Shown: piece after piece, positions 43,965 to 53,521 of the stretch
How the letters are laid out: each line of letters begins with the position of its first letter
Numbering within the stretch: the stretch's first letter is position 1
NCBI RefSeq assembly: GCF_003589595.1
Contig: NW_020654289.1
Coordinates: forward strand, 6,637,692 to 6,701,691
Reading direction: 5' to 3'
DNA from: Hyposmocoma kahamanoa
Taxonomy: Eukaryota > Arthropoda > Insecta > Lepidoptera > Cosmopterigidae
DNA: 64,000 bases
The notes under the pieces: generated by a model
Told to the model about the DNA's origin: nothing
Seen by the model: only the letters and a program-made list of their open reading frames with translations
Databases searched by the model: none
Made by a program: the position numbers and the translations under genes

Positions 43965-44162
43965 TTGCCTGGTCTCAAACTAGGACAGTCCCTGTACTAT
44001 GAGCACCAGAGCAACGGACTTCATTCTGGAACACTTCCCAGAACATCCAACCCAGTACCAATTTGGAAAAGTTCATTTCCCAAATAGGTCCTACCGGGAT
44101 TCAAACCCGGGACTTCAGCATCCAGCGCCCACAATTTAGACCGTCAGGCCACCGAGGTCAAA
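43965..44162 (-). mobile_element. tRNA-derived SINE (third family)
   Basis: Minus-strand head ACCTCGGTGGCCTGACGGTC (A box TGGCCTGACGG), B box GGGTTTGAATCCCGG, body ATGAACTTTTCCAAATTGGT and TTGGATGTTCTGGGAAGTG. A shorter plus-strand relative is at 45275. Confidence 0.75.
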
Positions 44163-44260
44163 TTCGAAAGAGTCCAAAACGTTGGTTTATTTAAAAAAAA
44201 CAAAAATAGTTTTATTTCAAAATGTGTAACAATCGCAAAAACCTAATAAATCGACATGTA
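44163..44260 (+). repeat. Foldback family D fragment
   Basis: GAAAGAGTCCAAAACGTTGG, TTTATTTAAAAAAAACAAAA, then TGTGTAACAATCGCAAAAAC. Confidence 0.5.
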
Positions 44261-44559
44261 CGACTTTTGTTCACATTACTGATTTTTTTTTTGTTTTACG
44301 TCGGGGGCAAATGGCAAGTTCGGAACAAAACTGATGAAATGAAAAATTATGGTGTTTTTTTAATCGCTATAAAACCTCCATTATTTACAAGAAATAGTAA
44401 AAAAAGATATAGCAAGTAATCTAATAATGATGTAATTAGATACTGACGTATTTGGATGTTGAAAATATCTTTTTATTTGCCACTTATACAGTAAGACATC
44501 ACAATGACGTCATTATACGCTAATACAAAATTAGGCGTCTTTGGTAAAGTCTTAAGATA

Positions 44560-44831
44560 ATTTTTTTTTTATAATATCAAGTGAAGTGAAGCTACAACAC
44601 GCCTGCAGTGCCACTCAGAGCTTTAAATCGCAAAGATCTGTGGGGCACTGCCACTTCGCCCATCACCCTGAGACATAAGTTGACTAGTCCCATGTGCCTA
44701 TAATTTCACCAGCACCTTTACACTTCAAAACCAGAAAGTAGTAATGGTAGCATTTGGCGGCAGAAATAGGTAAGGTGGCAGTACTTCCCTGGACGAACTC
44801 TTTCACAAGGAGCTCTACGGTTGCTAAAATC
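44560..44831 (-). mobile_element. SLR repeat, near full length
   Basis: The minus-strand 5' end AGCAACCGTAGAGCTCCTTG abuts the left arm of the large inverted structure. It ends at TTCACTTGATATTATAAAAA, with a deletion in the last 60 bp. Confidence 0.75.
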
Positions 44832-45242
44832 TACTAAAGCACAATTGCATTACGCCCTGTATTATAACCTCCTCGTCTTCAGAACATTTGAAGGCTTGTT
44901 AACAGAATCATATTAACAAGCACTTTATCTATTTACTCTGAACTTGTCTATATAACAAATTCACACGTACCTTAATCAAGTATTCCAATATAACATTTAT
45001 GTCGGTTAAGGCCTTGTGCAAATTGCGTCATTCAACGCTATCTATCGCTATATAGAACTGAATAGCGCTATATAGAGCTTTATGTGCGAGTATGATGTTG
45101 CTAATTTAGTATTATACAGCCTTAGCGTGAAACACACAGAGGTCACGTGCGGATCGGGCGCGGGTCGGGTCGGGACCGCGACGGGTCTAATTTCGTGGAT
45201 TAAATGGACGACAACACTCCGAACGCGCTTTTGGCTTTTTAC
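44832..45242. repeat. Left arm of ~400-bp inverted repeat
   Basis: It is the reverse complement of 47604-47999 at roughly 90% by eye. From outside in: ACTAAAGCACAATTGCATTA, CCTCCTCGTCTTCAGAACAT, AATCAAGTATTCCAATATAA, GTCATTCAACGCTATCTATC, then a GC-rich GCGGGTCGGGTCGGGACCGC and CGAACGCGCTTTTGGCTTTT. Confidence 0.85.
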
Positions 45243-45274
45243 ATCGCGTCAAGTGGAATAAAATATATATGTTA

Positions 45275-45400
45275 TCATCCTTAGTAGCCTAGCAGTTGGC
45301 ACTGTGTCCCAGATTTGATTCCCAAAAGGACCAGTTTGACAAAAGGAACTTTTCCAAATTATTTGTTGTCTGGGTGTTCTGAGTAGGAATGGCGCAGACG
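45275..45400 (+). mobile_element. tRNA-derived SINE fragment (third family)
   Basis: CTTAGTAGCCTAGCAGTTGG, weak B box AGATTTGATTCC, then GGAACTTTTCCAAATTATTT and TCTGGGTGTTCTGAG. Confidence 0.55.
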
Positions 45401-45919
45401 TCTGCATACTTTCCGTATCCGACATCCGAATCAATCTAAGCAGAATTTTTGCGTATACGAACGTTCTCGATGATGTCGTGCCCTGCAAGGGCAAGCTCTA
45501 CTCAAAGTGCGAGTACTACTCAGTACTCACTAGTGCTATTTAGCCTACAGGGATCGAGAATTCTTTGTTTCCTAAACAAAAAATATTGAGTTTACATTGA
45601 CTTATGAACTTTTTCATTCAAGATAGCCCAGCTCTATTCGCACAAACGACGGCTCACGACTTCTTTAAAAACTTGAAGTACTTATTAATAAATGTTATAA
45701 CATAATATTTCTATGCCTTCTATCATTCGTCGCTTTTGTAATAAAATTGTGTAAAATTATAATCTTTTACCTACTTAAATTAATGGCAATTTAATGATCA
45801 ACATTAATAATAATTTTTTTTTCATACATGCGCATCTGCAGATTTTAACGACGAAAAATTCGCAATCGCGTCCGCGTCTGTAGATGTCGTCATAACACAT
45901 ATTTGCGCCATTCCTGGAC

Positions 45920-46088
45920 CTATACTCTCGTTTTCCGCGCGACATCCTTCCGAAACAATAGCTGTCAAATAAGTAACACTCGACTAAATTAAAAGATGCA
46001 TGACGCTAATGAAGCGTCGTACTTGACATTGTGGTTTCATTTGATCGAGTGTTACTTATTTTATCGGATGGACGGAGAACTAGAATAG
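45920..46088. mobile_element. ~170-bp MITE (TIR ending CTATACTCTCGTT)
   Basis: CTATACTCTCGTTTTCCGCG and GTCAAATAAGTAACACTCGA return inverted as TCGAGTGTTACTTATTTTAT and GGATGGACGGAGAACTAGAA. A second copy lies inside an SLR at 60229-60405. Confidence 0.7.
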
Positions 46089-46756
46089 GTCTACCCTGCT
46101 TCAGAGTAATGCCTCAGGAGTGAATTTTGATTATTATTACAATTAACATAATGTTGGAATGTTTAGGGCAATAAAAAATTATCCATAAGGCAATATTGAC
46201 AAAGCTCTTTGTAACTTTTATGCACAAGGTCTTTAAACTTCGACAACTGTATCATGAATCTATTATTCAAATTGTTTTCGTTACATTATATTTCCTTCTG
46301 TGTATTTTGTCTTTAAACGGTAAGTTATTGGTTGTTTTCCTATTGTTGGTATTGGACTTAATTGTGTGAACTTGGCGCTTTTTGTGGAAAGCTATTACGA
46401 CATAGACATGCGTTCTTAAGTATTATGTAAGAAACAACAATAGAACTCCACATAAAGGGGACGTTTCAAAACATGTAACAAAGGTCAATGACATTTGAGC
46501 ACAGGGCTTAGGTTTAGGCAGGACATAGAAGCACATTGTATAGATGTACACTACTAAGCTTATACGTCTCACGGCTAAACACGGGTCTAGAAAAACGGTT
46601 TGGGACATATTCAAAATAAGCCATTTACGAAGATTAAAACTATAGGGAAACAAAGACTTTACACTAAATTACAAAATCTATGGTAGTAACCGGTTAATCT
46701 CTTGCAGGTTGTCTTGATGTATCATATTTAATAATAAATATTTTAATTGATAATGA

Positions 46757-47230
46757 ATGAATGAAATTTTCTTTATTGCATAAAATTACAATTAAAACAC
46801 AATACAGTAACTTCAGTATAATAGTAGTAAGTGAATGTGCAACAGGCAGCCTTATGCTATGTTGCAATTTCTTCCAGGCAACCTTAGGACAGAAATTTAG
46901 GATATGCAAAAGAGATGCAGTCAAAGAATATCATCATACGTACTACTACATAATAAAATGTCATAAAAATACATATGTGCATAGATACACACAAATAATA
47001 TTAATACCTATGTATTAATAAATATTAATATTAAATACTTATATGCTTTTGAAGGAAAAGGACAAAATAAATATTAATATAGGAAATAAATTAAAGTATA
47101 GTGGAGAGAAAACGAAACTTTTTTTGAGAAAGTGATCCTTGACACGTTGTTTGAAGGAATCAAGAGAAGGAGATCGTCGAATCAAATCAGGAACAACTAG
47201 CAAATGCAAACAAATTCGATTCTGGCAGCT
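46757..47230 (-). pseudogene. CR1-like LINE 3' end
   Basis: On the minus strand, SPSLDSFKQRVKDHFLK is followed by the stop and a 3'UTR. It ends GCAATAAAGAAAATTTCATT then CATTCATT at about 46757, a short ATTC tail. It is the same family as 780-1268 and is 5'-truncated to little more than the last codons. Confidence 0.65.
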
Positions 47231-47239
47231 ATGTCATAT

Positions 47240-47600
47240 ACTAATCTAACCTAAATCCACAGGAGGAGGTCAAACCAAATAGGAAATGCAAACAAACTCG
47301 GTTCATTCACCGTTGTACCTAAACACTACTGTAATTACATTTTTTTTTTTTTCACACATACCATTCAACATTGTACTCAGTGAATGTTACATCTGAAGTG
47401 TTTATATAAAATGAACATTATACCATCGGTATATTAGATTGAAAGTTGTTATATCAATCGTCTATTATACCCGGTGACCTTTATATCATGCAAGAATATG
47501 TCAAATGTCGGTATACCATAAATTAATTATGTCTGTTGAGCGTTATATGGACTAAAAATATGTCATTTGTTGTTATATATTACGAATTACACCCATATTT
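47240..47600. other. AT-rich inner segment with recurrent GTTATAT motifs
   Basis: TTATAT/GTTATAT/ATTATAC motifs recur every 20-45 bases between 47400 and 47580. No gene. Confidence 0.4.
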
Positions 47601-47603
47601 ATA

Positions 47604-47999
47604 TAAAAAGCCAAAGCGCGTTCGGAGTGTTGTCGTCCACATAATACACGAAATTAGACCCGTCGTGGTCCCGACTCGACCCGCGCCCGATCCTCACGTG
47701 CCCTCTGTGTTTCACGCTAATGCTATGTAATACTAAATAAGCAACATGATACTCGTATATAAAGCGCTATTCAGCTCTATATAGCGATAGATAGCGTTGA
47801 ATGACGCAATTTGCACAAGGCCTTAACCGACATAAATGTTATATTGGAATACTTGATTAAGGTACGTGTGAATTTGTTATATAGACATATTCAGAGTAAA
47901 TAGATAAAGTGCTTGTTATTGTGATTCTTTTAACAAACTTTAAAATGTTCTGAAGACGAGGAGGTTATGAAGATACAGGGAGTAATGCAAGTGTGCATT
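47604..47999. repeat. Right arm of ~400-bp inverted repeat
   Basis: Inverted partner of 44832-45242. The outer end is GTAATGCAAGTGTGCATTAG. No convincing direct duplication flanks the pair. Confidence 0.85.
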
Positions 48000-48129
48000 A
48001 GTTTTCCGTCGCGTCACCGCCGCGGAATCTCATGATTAAGGACCACGAATTGGTTCGAAACATGTCGAGCAAAAATTCGACTTAAATACGTATGTGAGTT
48101 ATCCGTAATTTTGGTTAAAACACGTGTAA

Positions 48130-48420
48130 TTTTACCAGCACTCTTACCCCTTCAAAACCGGAACACAGTAATGCCTAATGTAATGTCAGTAATGCCACAG
48201 TAATGCGTCAGTGTCCATAGAGAACCCAACCATGAATTGCAATTTTCTTTATTTGATAAGTCCACAAAAAATAAAACTATCCGCTTGGAACCAATATTAA
48301 CCAATTTAATTAATGAACCTTCAAAACGGAACGCAGTAATGCTCACATTACTGCTTGAAACAGAAATAGGTACTCAGAACTTTGTCTGAACTCTTTCACA
48401 AGGATCTTTATTGCTGCTGC
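48130..48420 (-). mobile_element. SLR repeat, interrupted copy
   Basis: TTTTACCAGCACTCTTACCC and CTTCAAAACCGGAACACAGT at 48130-48180. After about 120 bp of unrelated DNA come CCTTCAAAACGGAACGCAGT, AATGCTCACATTACTGCTTG and GAACTCTTTCACAAGGATCT. The overlap of CCTTCAAAAC blocks suggests two partial copies rather than one with an insert. Confidence 0.6.
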
Positions 48421-48954
48421 TAATTTAAATTTCAATTCAAATTGTCCTAAATATGTTTGTGACCATTTAACTGAATATGAAAAATACAAAATTCATTTTC
48501 AAGGACAGCGCCTTAAACAATTTATTTAGAACCCTCTAAAAGGTATTTAAACGCTTCCTAAATTGCATTTTTCTATTGAAGTTAAGAAGATAAATGCTAG
48601 TTCCTCTTCACAAACCGTCAAAACAAATGAAGGTCGACACGCTTTAGGTTTTTTCATCAAAACAAAAGATAACGTTCAAAAGATGTCATTATGAATTCAT
48701 TAGGTTCACGTAGCGGCACGTGGTTGGAATCGGATATTTCTAAAACTGTACAGCCAAGGGCGAATTGCACAACGGGCCACTTTGAGTACACAGGATGTCC
48801 AATACGATATATTCAAATTAACAATTATTAAATCACTTTTTTCGTTCGCAAAAGTTTTTTAAAGATAGCTGGCTGGACATACGCCTGGTTCAAAAATCCA
48901 ATGGGTGCTTTAGAAGAGTAAAATGAACGGAGAACTGTCTTTTATTGTAGATTC

Positions 48955-49235
48955 ATATATAGAATAGTACCGGGAAGGACTGCCACCTTACTTATTTCTG
49001 CCGCCAAGCAGTAATGTGGACATTACTGCATTCCGGTTTTGAGGGGTAAGGGAGATGGTGAAATAACACGCACAGTGTGACTTATCAACTTAAGTCTCAG
49101 GGTGACGGGCGCTACGGCGGTGCCCCCAGATCTTTATTATTTAAAGCTCTGAGCAACACTGCAACTGTTATGAGCAGACGTTTGGCTTACTACCCGGGGC
49201 ACGACTTGTTCGTCCCGTCACTTGATATTATAAAT
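48955..49235 (+). mobile_element. SLR repeat, 5' end trimmed
   Basis: From GACTGCCACCTTACTTATTT and GCATTCCGGTTTTGAGGGGT to GTTCGTCCCGTCACTTGATA, TTATAAATAAAAA. Confidence 0.75.
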
Positions 49236-49424
49236 AAAAAATTGTTTAACGGATGGTTCAAAGGAATATCAACTCATCGTCCGTTAGTGCGGAGTGCCGG
49301 GTAGTCAATGCAAGGCAAGCCATCATCAAAACTGGTGACAATAACCGTATAGTGGTGATAGCTTAGTAGCAGAATGGTTGCTTCCTGATTGAGTGGTCGA
49401 TAGTTCGAATCCCTGTGGCGACAT

Positions 49425-49562
49425 TCAACTGCCTCCGGGGCCGTGTGCCTTTCAGATCGATGCGGTTAAAAGCTCTGAGTGGCACTGCAACTGCAATGGA
49501 CAGGCGTGTCGCAAGAAAAAACAATCGAATCGAGAACCTCCACCTTTTTTTTAAAGTCGACA
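49425..49562 (+). repeat. SLR fragment joined to a family A end
   Basis: TGCGGTTAAAAGCTCTGAGT, GGCACTGCAACTGCAATGGA and CAGGCGTGTCGC (SLR) run straight into ATCGAATCGAGAACCTCCAC and TTTTTTTTAAAGTCGAC (family A right end). An open frame passes through both and into the LINE that follows, by chance. Confidence 0.6.
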
Positions 49563-49599
49563 AAAAATATACATATATTTTTTGCAGGTATATTACTAC

Positions 49600-50604
49600 A
49601 TTTACCCAAACAGCCTCGAATATTCATTGTTGTGCAGATGATAGCACTGTTCATGGGGGATATCACGGATTCCCCGCAGCTGGGCGCGCCGATACTGACA
49701 GAGAGCGATCTAATCTTGTCGGTGAGCTCAATAGGATATTGGACCTCATCTCTGCATGGGGATCTAGAAATCTTGTTGATTTCAACGCCAAAAAAACACA
49801 GGTTTGCGCGTTAACAACAAAATTGTCGCCGTTCCTTCCCATGCCTTCTCTGATGAGCACAGCACTCTCACCTCAGAGCAGTTTTACCTTGCTCGGTATG
49901 GAAATCTGCTGTGATTTGAATCCAAGGAGCTACATCGAATCTGTGATCAAAACAGCCTCACGGAAACTCGGAGTCCTGAACAAGGTGCGACGTTTTTTCA
50001 CGCCGGACCAGTTATGCCTGCTGTACAAAACACAGGTCCGGTCTTGCGTTGAGTATTGTTCGCACTTGTGGGACGGCTCCGCCAAGTACCTACTCGATGC
50101 CTTGGATAAATTACAGCGTCGTGCTACTCGAATTATAGGCGACGAAGAGGTCTCATCACGCCTTGAACCTCTGCAACTGCGTAGAGATGTTGCATCGCTT
50201 AGCGCCTTTTACCGCATGTACCATGGTGAGTGCTCTGAAGAGCTGTTCAACCTCATCCCCCCTTCCCCGTTCCTGCTCAGAAGCACGCGTGCTGGCCTTC
50301 GTAGTCACCGTTTCACTACCTGCCGCATTCCATCGCGTACTAAAAGGTTTGGTGGCTCCTTTCTCTGCCGCACGGTTGACAAATGGAACTCCCTTCCGGC
50401 ACATGTCTTCCCTCCCTCTTATGATATGGGGTCCTTCAAACGAGGCGTGAAGAGGCATATTGTAGGCAGGCAGGGTGGAGGTGGCTAGTGCAGTGAGGGT
50501 TTCATCGCTGCACTAGGTTCCTTCGCGTTTGGATACCACTTTCCACTTAACATTAGGTGGAGTGGAGTCATTTGCCTGTCAAGTATAAAAAAAAAAAAAA
50601 AAAA
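49600..50604 (+). pseudogene. LINE RT C-terminal half with poly-A tail
   Basis: The frame entering from 49415 has LINE similarity from about 49610: the catalytic end CADDSTVHGGY, then LISAWGSRNLVDFNAKKTQV, LLYKTQVRSCVEYCSHLWDG, LQRRATRIIGDEEVSSRLEP and DKWNSLPAHVFPPSYDMGSF. The stop is at 50486-50488. A 3'UTR of about 95 bp follows and ends in a poly-A run that reaches the gap. The first RT motifs and endonuclease are absent (5' truncation). The body is open, so it is fairly young. The clade is not named. Confidence 0.8.
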
Positions 50605-50605
50605 A

Positions 50606-50705
50606 NNNNNNNNNNNNNNNNNNNNNNNNNNNNNNNNNNNNNNNNNNNNNNNNNNNNNNNNNNNNNNNNNNNNNNNNNNNNNNNNNNNNNNNNNNNNNNN
50701 NNNNN
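50606..50705. other. Assembly gap of exactly 100 N
   Basis: One hundred N, flanked on the left by ...ATA plus about 20 A and on the right by TA plus about 19 A. A round 100 usually means unknown size. Confidence 0.95.
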
Positions 50706-51520
50706 TAAAAAAAAAAAAAAAAAAAAAGAAATTTACCCAATTTTCTAATAAAATACTCAAGATGGTTATACAACTTTATCAGTTTTGCATTTTACAATAC
50801 TATTCCTCCGGGTCACCGTACATACGTCACATTTTTTATCTGTACAATCGGTTTTTGATCATCCTATAGTTAAACGCAATTCTAGACACTTCAAATGCTG
50901 ACCGGGGGTCAAATTTAAGATACGTACGAACTCGTTTGTTGAATTTGAATGCAACTCGATTGATCGTTTTGCAATGATGTCACATTATTTTACGGCTATA
51001 AGACCTTGCATTGTGTGTATCTATGCAAGATATACTAATAAGAATACATAACGCGTAAAAGACATACTTATGCAAGGGTATTGCAAAGAAACTGAAACAG
51101 ATATGACATGACACACTCAGGCACAGATTAAGAGCTATACAAACTCGAGTTCTTAGGTTACACACTCGAAGTTTTATCTTTCGGATCTATTTAGTACCTC
51201 ATACATATACGTCCCACTGCTGGACACGAGTCGCCTCTCAGGCGAAGGTTTAGGCCATAGTCCTTCACGGTGATATGCGGGTTAGGGACTTCACACGTTT
51301 ACCGAGGGTTGATGATGTTTTCCTTCACCGAAAAGCTCACGACAAATTTTAAATTAAATTTAAAATAATCACGCATAAATTCCGAAAAACTCCGAGGTAT
51401 CTCCTATTTAAGTATAAAAATGTTATTGAATAATTCGTTTGTAGAATCTTTAAGCTTCTCTCCTGAGAAACTGTCATTTTGCAAATTGTGCCTTATTATT
51501 ACGGGTGCGAAATATAGAAA
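50706..51520. other. Gene-free stretch
   Basis: After the poly-A, no recognised frame. CCCACTGCTGGACACGAGTC and CCTTCACGGTGATATGCGGG near 51210-51290 resemble a retroelement 3' segment but are too short to place. Confidence 0.4.
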
Positions 51521-51524
51521 TTCT

Positions 51525-51620
51525 AGTGGTAGGAGACCTCCTTGTGAAAGAGTTTATTCAAGAAAATACTGCCACCTTACCTATTTTTGCCGACAAGCAG
51601 TAATGTCAGCATTACTGTGT
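51525..51620 (+). mobile_element. SLR repeat 5' fragment
   Basis: AGTGGTAGGAGACCTCCTTG, GAAAGAGTTTATTCAAGAAA, CAAGCAGTAATGTCAGCATT, ACTGTGTTCCG. It is cut by the tRNA-like head that follows. Confidence 0.7.
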
Positions 51621-51621
51621 T

Positions 51622-51690
51622 CCGACTGGATTCGAACCCACGGCCTCTGCTTGAAATTCAGTAGATCAAACAATTAAGCTACCAAGGTTT
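51622..51690 (-). mobile_element. tRNA-derived SINE head
   Basis: Minus strand: CTTGGTAGCTTAATTGTTTG (A-box-like) and GTGGGTTCGAATCCAGTCGG (B box GGTTCGAATCC). Confidence 0.55.
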
Positions 51691-51734
51691 TTTTGGGAAC
51701 TAAGTGAGGTTTATTTCTGATGGTTTGCATTCAT

Positions 51735-51850
51735 ATTAGACATAACTGTTAGATGACTTTACCATCTCAGTCTACCACTGACCATGGGACCTGTAAAGGG
51801 TCCGAAACTTTACTTTATTTGAAAAGTAAATATACGCGATTTAGTAACTT
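51735..51850 (+). repeat. Foldback family D fragment
   Basis: ATTAGACATAACTGTTAGAT, GACCATGGGACCTGTAAAGG, GTCCGAAACTTTAC and AAATATACGCGATTTAG. Confidence 0.6.
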
Positions 51851-51994
51851 TTTAAATTCCATATTAGAACACCACATGAATGACGTAAGACAAAGATTTG
51901 AACAAATAATTTCGACAATCCGTGTCATACAGTGTTTCTCAACTGACTTAGTTTGTAAAACTTGAACCTGGTCTTTGAATTAGGTCCACCAAAG

Positions 51995-52260
51995 TTCTTT
52001 TTTATGATACCAAGTGACTGATTCCATTTGACAGTTGCAGTGCCACTTAGATTTAAATCGCAAAGATTGGAGGGGCATTGTCACTGAGCCCGCCCCCCTG
52101 AGCATAAGTCGACAAGTTCCATGTTCCTGTAATTGCGCCAGCACCCTTCAAAACCGCAGCAGAGTAATGCTCACATTACCTCTTGGCGACAGTAATAGAT
52201 GAAGTGGCAGTACTTCCCAGGACGAACTCTTCCACAAGGAACTCTCCTGCTACTAAAGTA
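51995..52260 (-). mobile_element. SLR repeat, near full length
   Basis: The minus-strand 5' end is AGTAGCAGGAGAGTTCCTTG. CTTCAAAACCGCAGCAGAGT, TTGACAGTTGCAGTGCCACT and a tail GTCACTTGGTATCATAAAAA are present. Confidence 0.75.
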
Positions 52261-52650
52261 GGATAAATAAAATAAAATAGCAAAATATATGAAATCGGTC
52301 CAGCCCTCCAATAGCTACGATCGACATGCAAACAGGCTTTAAAGTAGATCATTTGATTGTACAGCTGCTTACATCAATTATTTCAAACTTTAAGAATAAC
52401 TAGAACAGCGTAACAATTTATTTGTTTCTTCAAAGTAACGGATGATTGAGTGATTTGATCACTTTCGATTATAAGTCGTTAATTGCTTTTGCAAGCCTGT
52501 GAATTGATATTTGTGTAGTAGAGTCAAAGGTCACCCTTGACGCCACCAATAGTGTTGTATGCGTGGGCAGTATTGAGCACGACATATCGTAACCGAGATC
52601 TCTATGCGAGAATAGCAGTATCTCTCGCTTTATGTCGCTTTCTACAGTGC
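52261..52650. other. Gene-free stretch
   Basis: AT-rich; nothing recognised. Confidence 0.4.
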
Positions 52651-52654
52651 TAGC

Positions 52655-52701
52655 CCTACAGGTATAATAAAGCTAACATGTAGCTTTATTATACCTGTAG
52701 G
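52655..52701. repeat. Perfect 21-bp-arm hairpin, 5-base loop
   Basis: 52655-52675 and 52681-52701 are exact reverse complements around ACATG; the arm starts CCTACAGGTATAATAAAGCT. Confidence 0.9.
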
Positions 52702-52759
52702 TCATACTTCAAAGGAACTTCGTAAAAAGTCGTAAAAATAACACGAACTAATCTCTATA

Positions 52760-52850
52760 TCTGCTGCCAAACAGTAACGTTAGCTTTACTGTGTTCCGGT
52801 TTTGAAGGGGTTTGTTCATCCCGTCACTTGATATTATTAAAAATATGTTG
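52760..52850 (+). mobile_element. SLR repeat with large internal deletion
   Basis: CTGCCAAACAGTAACGTTAG and TTCCGGTTTTGAAGGGG are joined directly to TTTGTTCATCCCGTCACTTG and ATATTATTAAAAATA. Confidence 0.7.
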
Positions 52851-53239
52851 TTGACTAATTTCGTTCGTCGAATCGTTAAGCCTCTCCTGAAAGGCGGATT
52901 CTGCCTTAACCGCAAAAAAAAAATTAAAAAAGTAAAATACTTCATATGACATGCCATACAACACAAAGAAAAGAATATGCAAATTAATAATAATAAACAA
53001 AAACACACGTCATTTCGGAGAACAGTGAGGAGTACATTGTCCTCGATGATATTCTGCCATATTGGTCAGGAACACACTAAACATTTATTGTAATCAATTA
53101 TATATCACACACATCGCGTGCCACACTATCAAAATATTATATAATTCCAAATTATTAAAACCCAGTATAACAACACACAAGCCACAAATTATAAGAAACC
53201 TGCATCCCGTGATAGCTTGTTAAATAGCCATTGTGAGAT

Positions 53240-53521
53240 TATAGAAATCCTAGTGGTAGTAGAGCTCCTTGTGAAAGAGTTCGTCCAGGGAAGTACTGCC
53301 ACCTTACCTATTTCTGCCGCCAAGCAGTAATGGGTAGGGGTGCTAGTGAAATTACAGGCACATGGGACTTATCAACATTTGACACACGGTGACAGTGTGC
53401 CACAGTGACGGCTTTGCAATTTAAAGCTCTAAGTGACACTGCAACTGATATGGACAGGTCACTTGTCACTTACCATCAGCACGATTTGTTCGTTCCATCA
53501 CTTGGCATTATAAAAAAAACT
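53240..53521 (+). mobile_element. SLR repeat, full ends, upstream of the intact LINE
   Basis: From AGTGGTAGTAGAGCTCCTTG, GAAAGAGTTCGTCCAGGGAA and TCTGCCGCCAAGCAGTAATG to TGTTCGTTCCATCACTTGGC, ATTATAAAAAAAA. The LINE 5'UTR begins directly after the A tail. Confidence 0.8.

Noticed and set aside
49415..49600. N-terminal extension of the LINE frame as part of its protein
   Set aside because: These codons are an SLR fragment and a family A end read through in frame; they are not LINE sequence.
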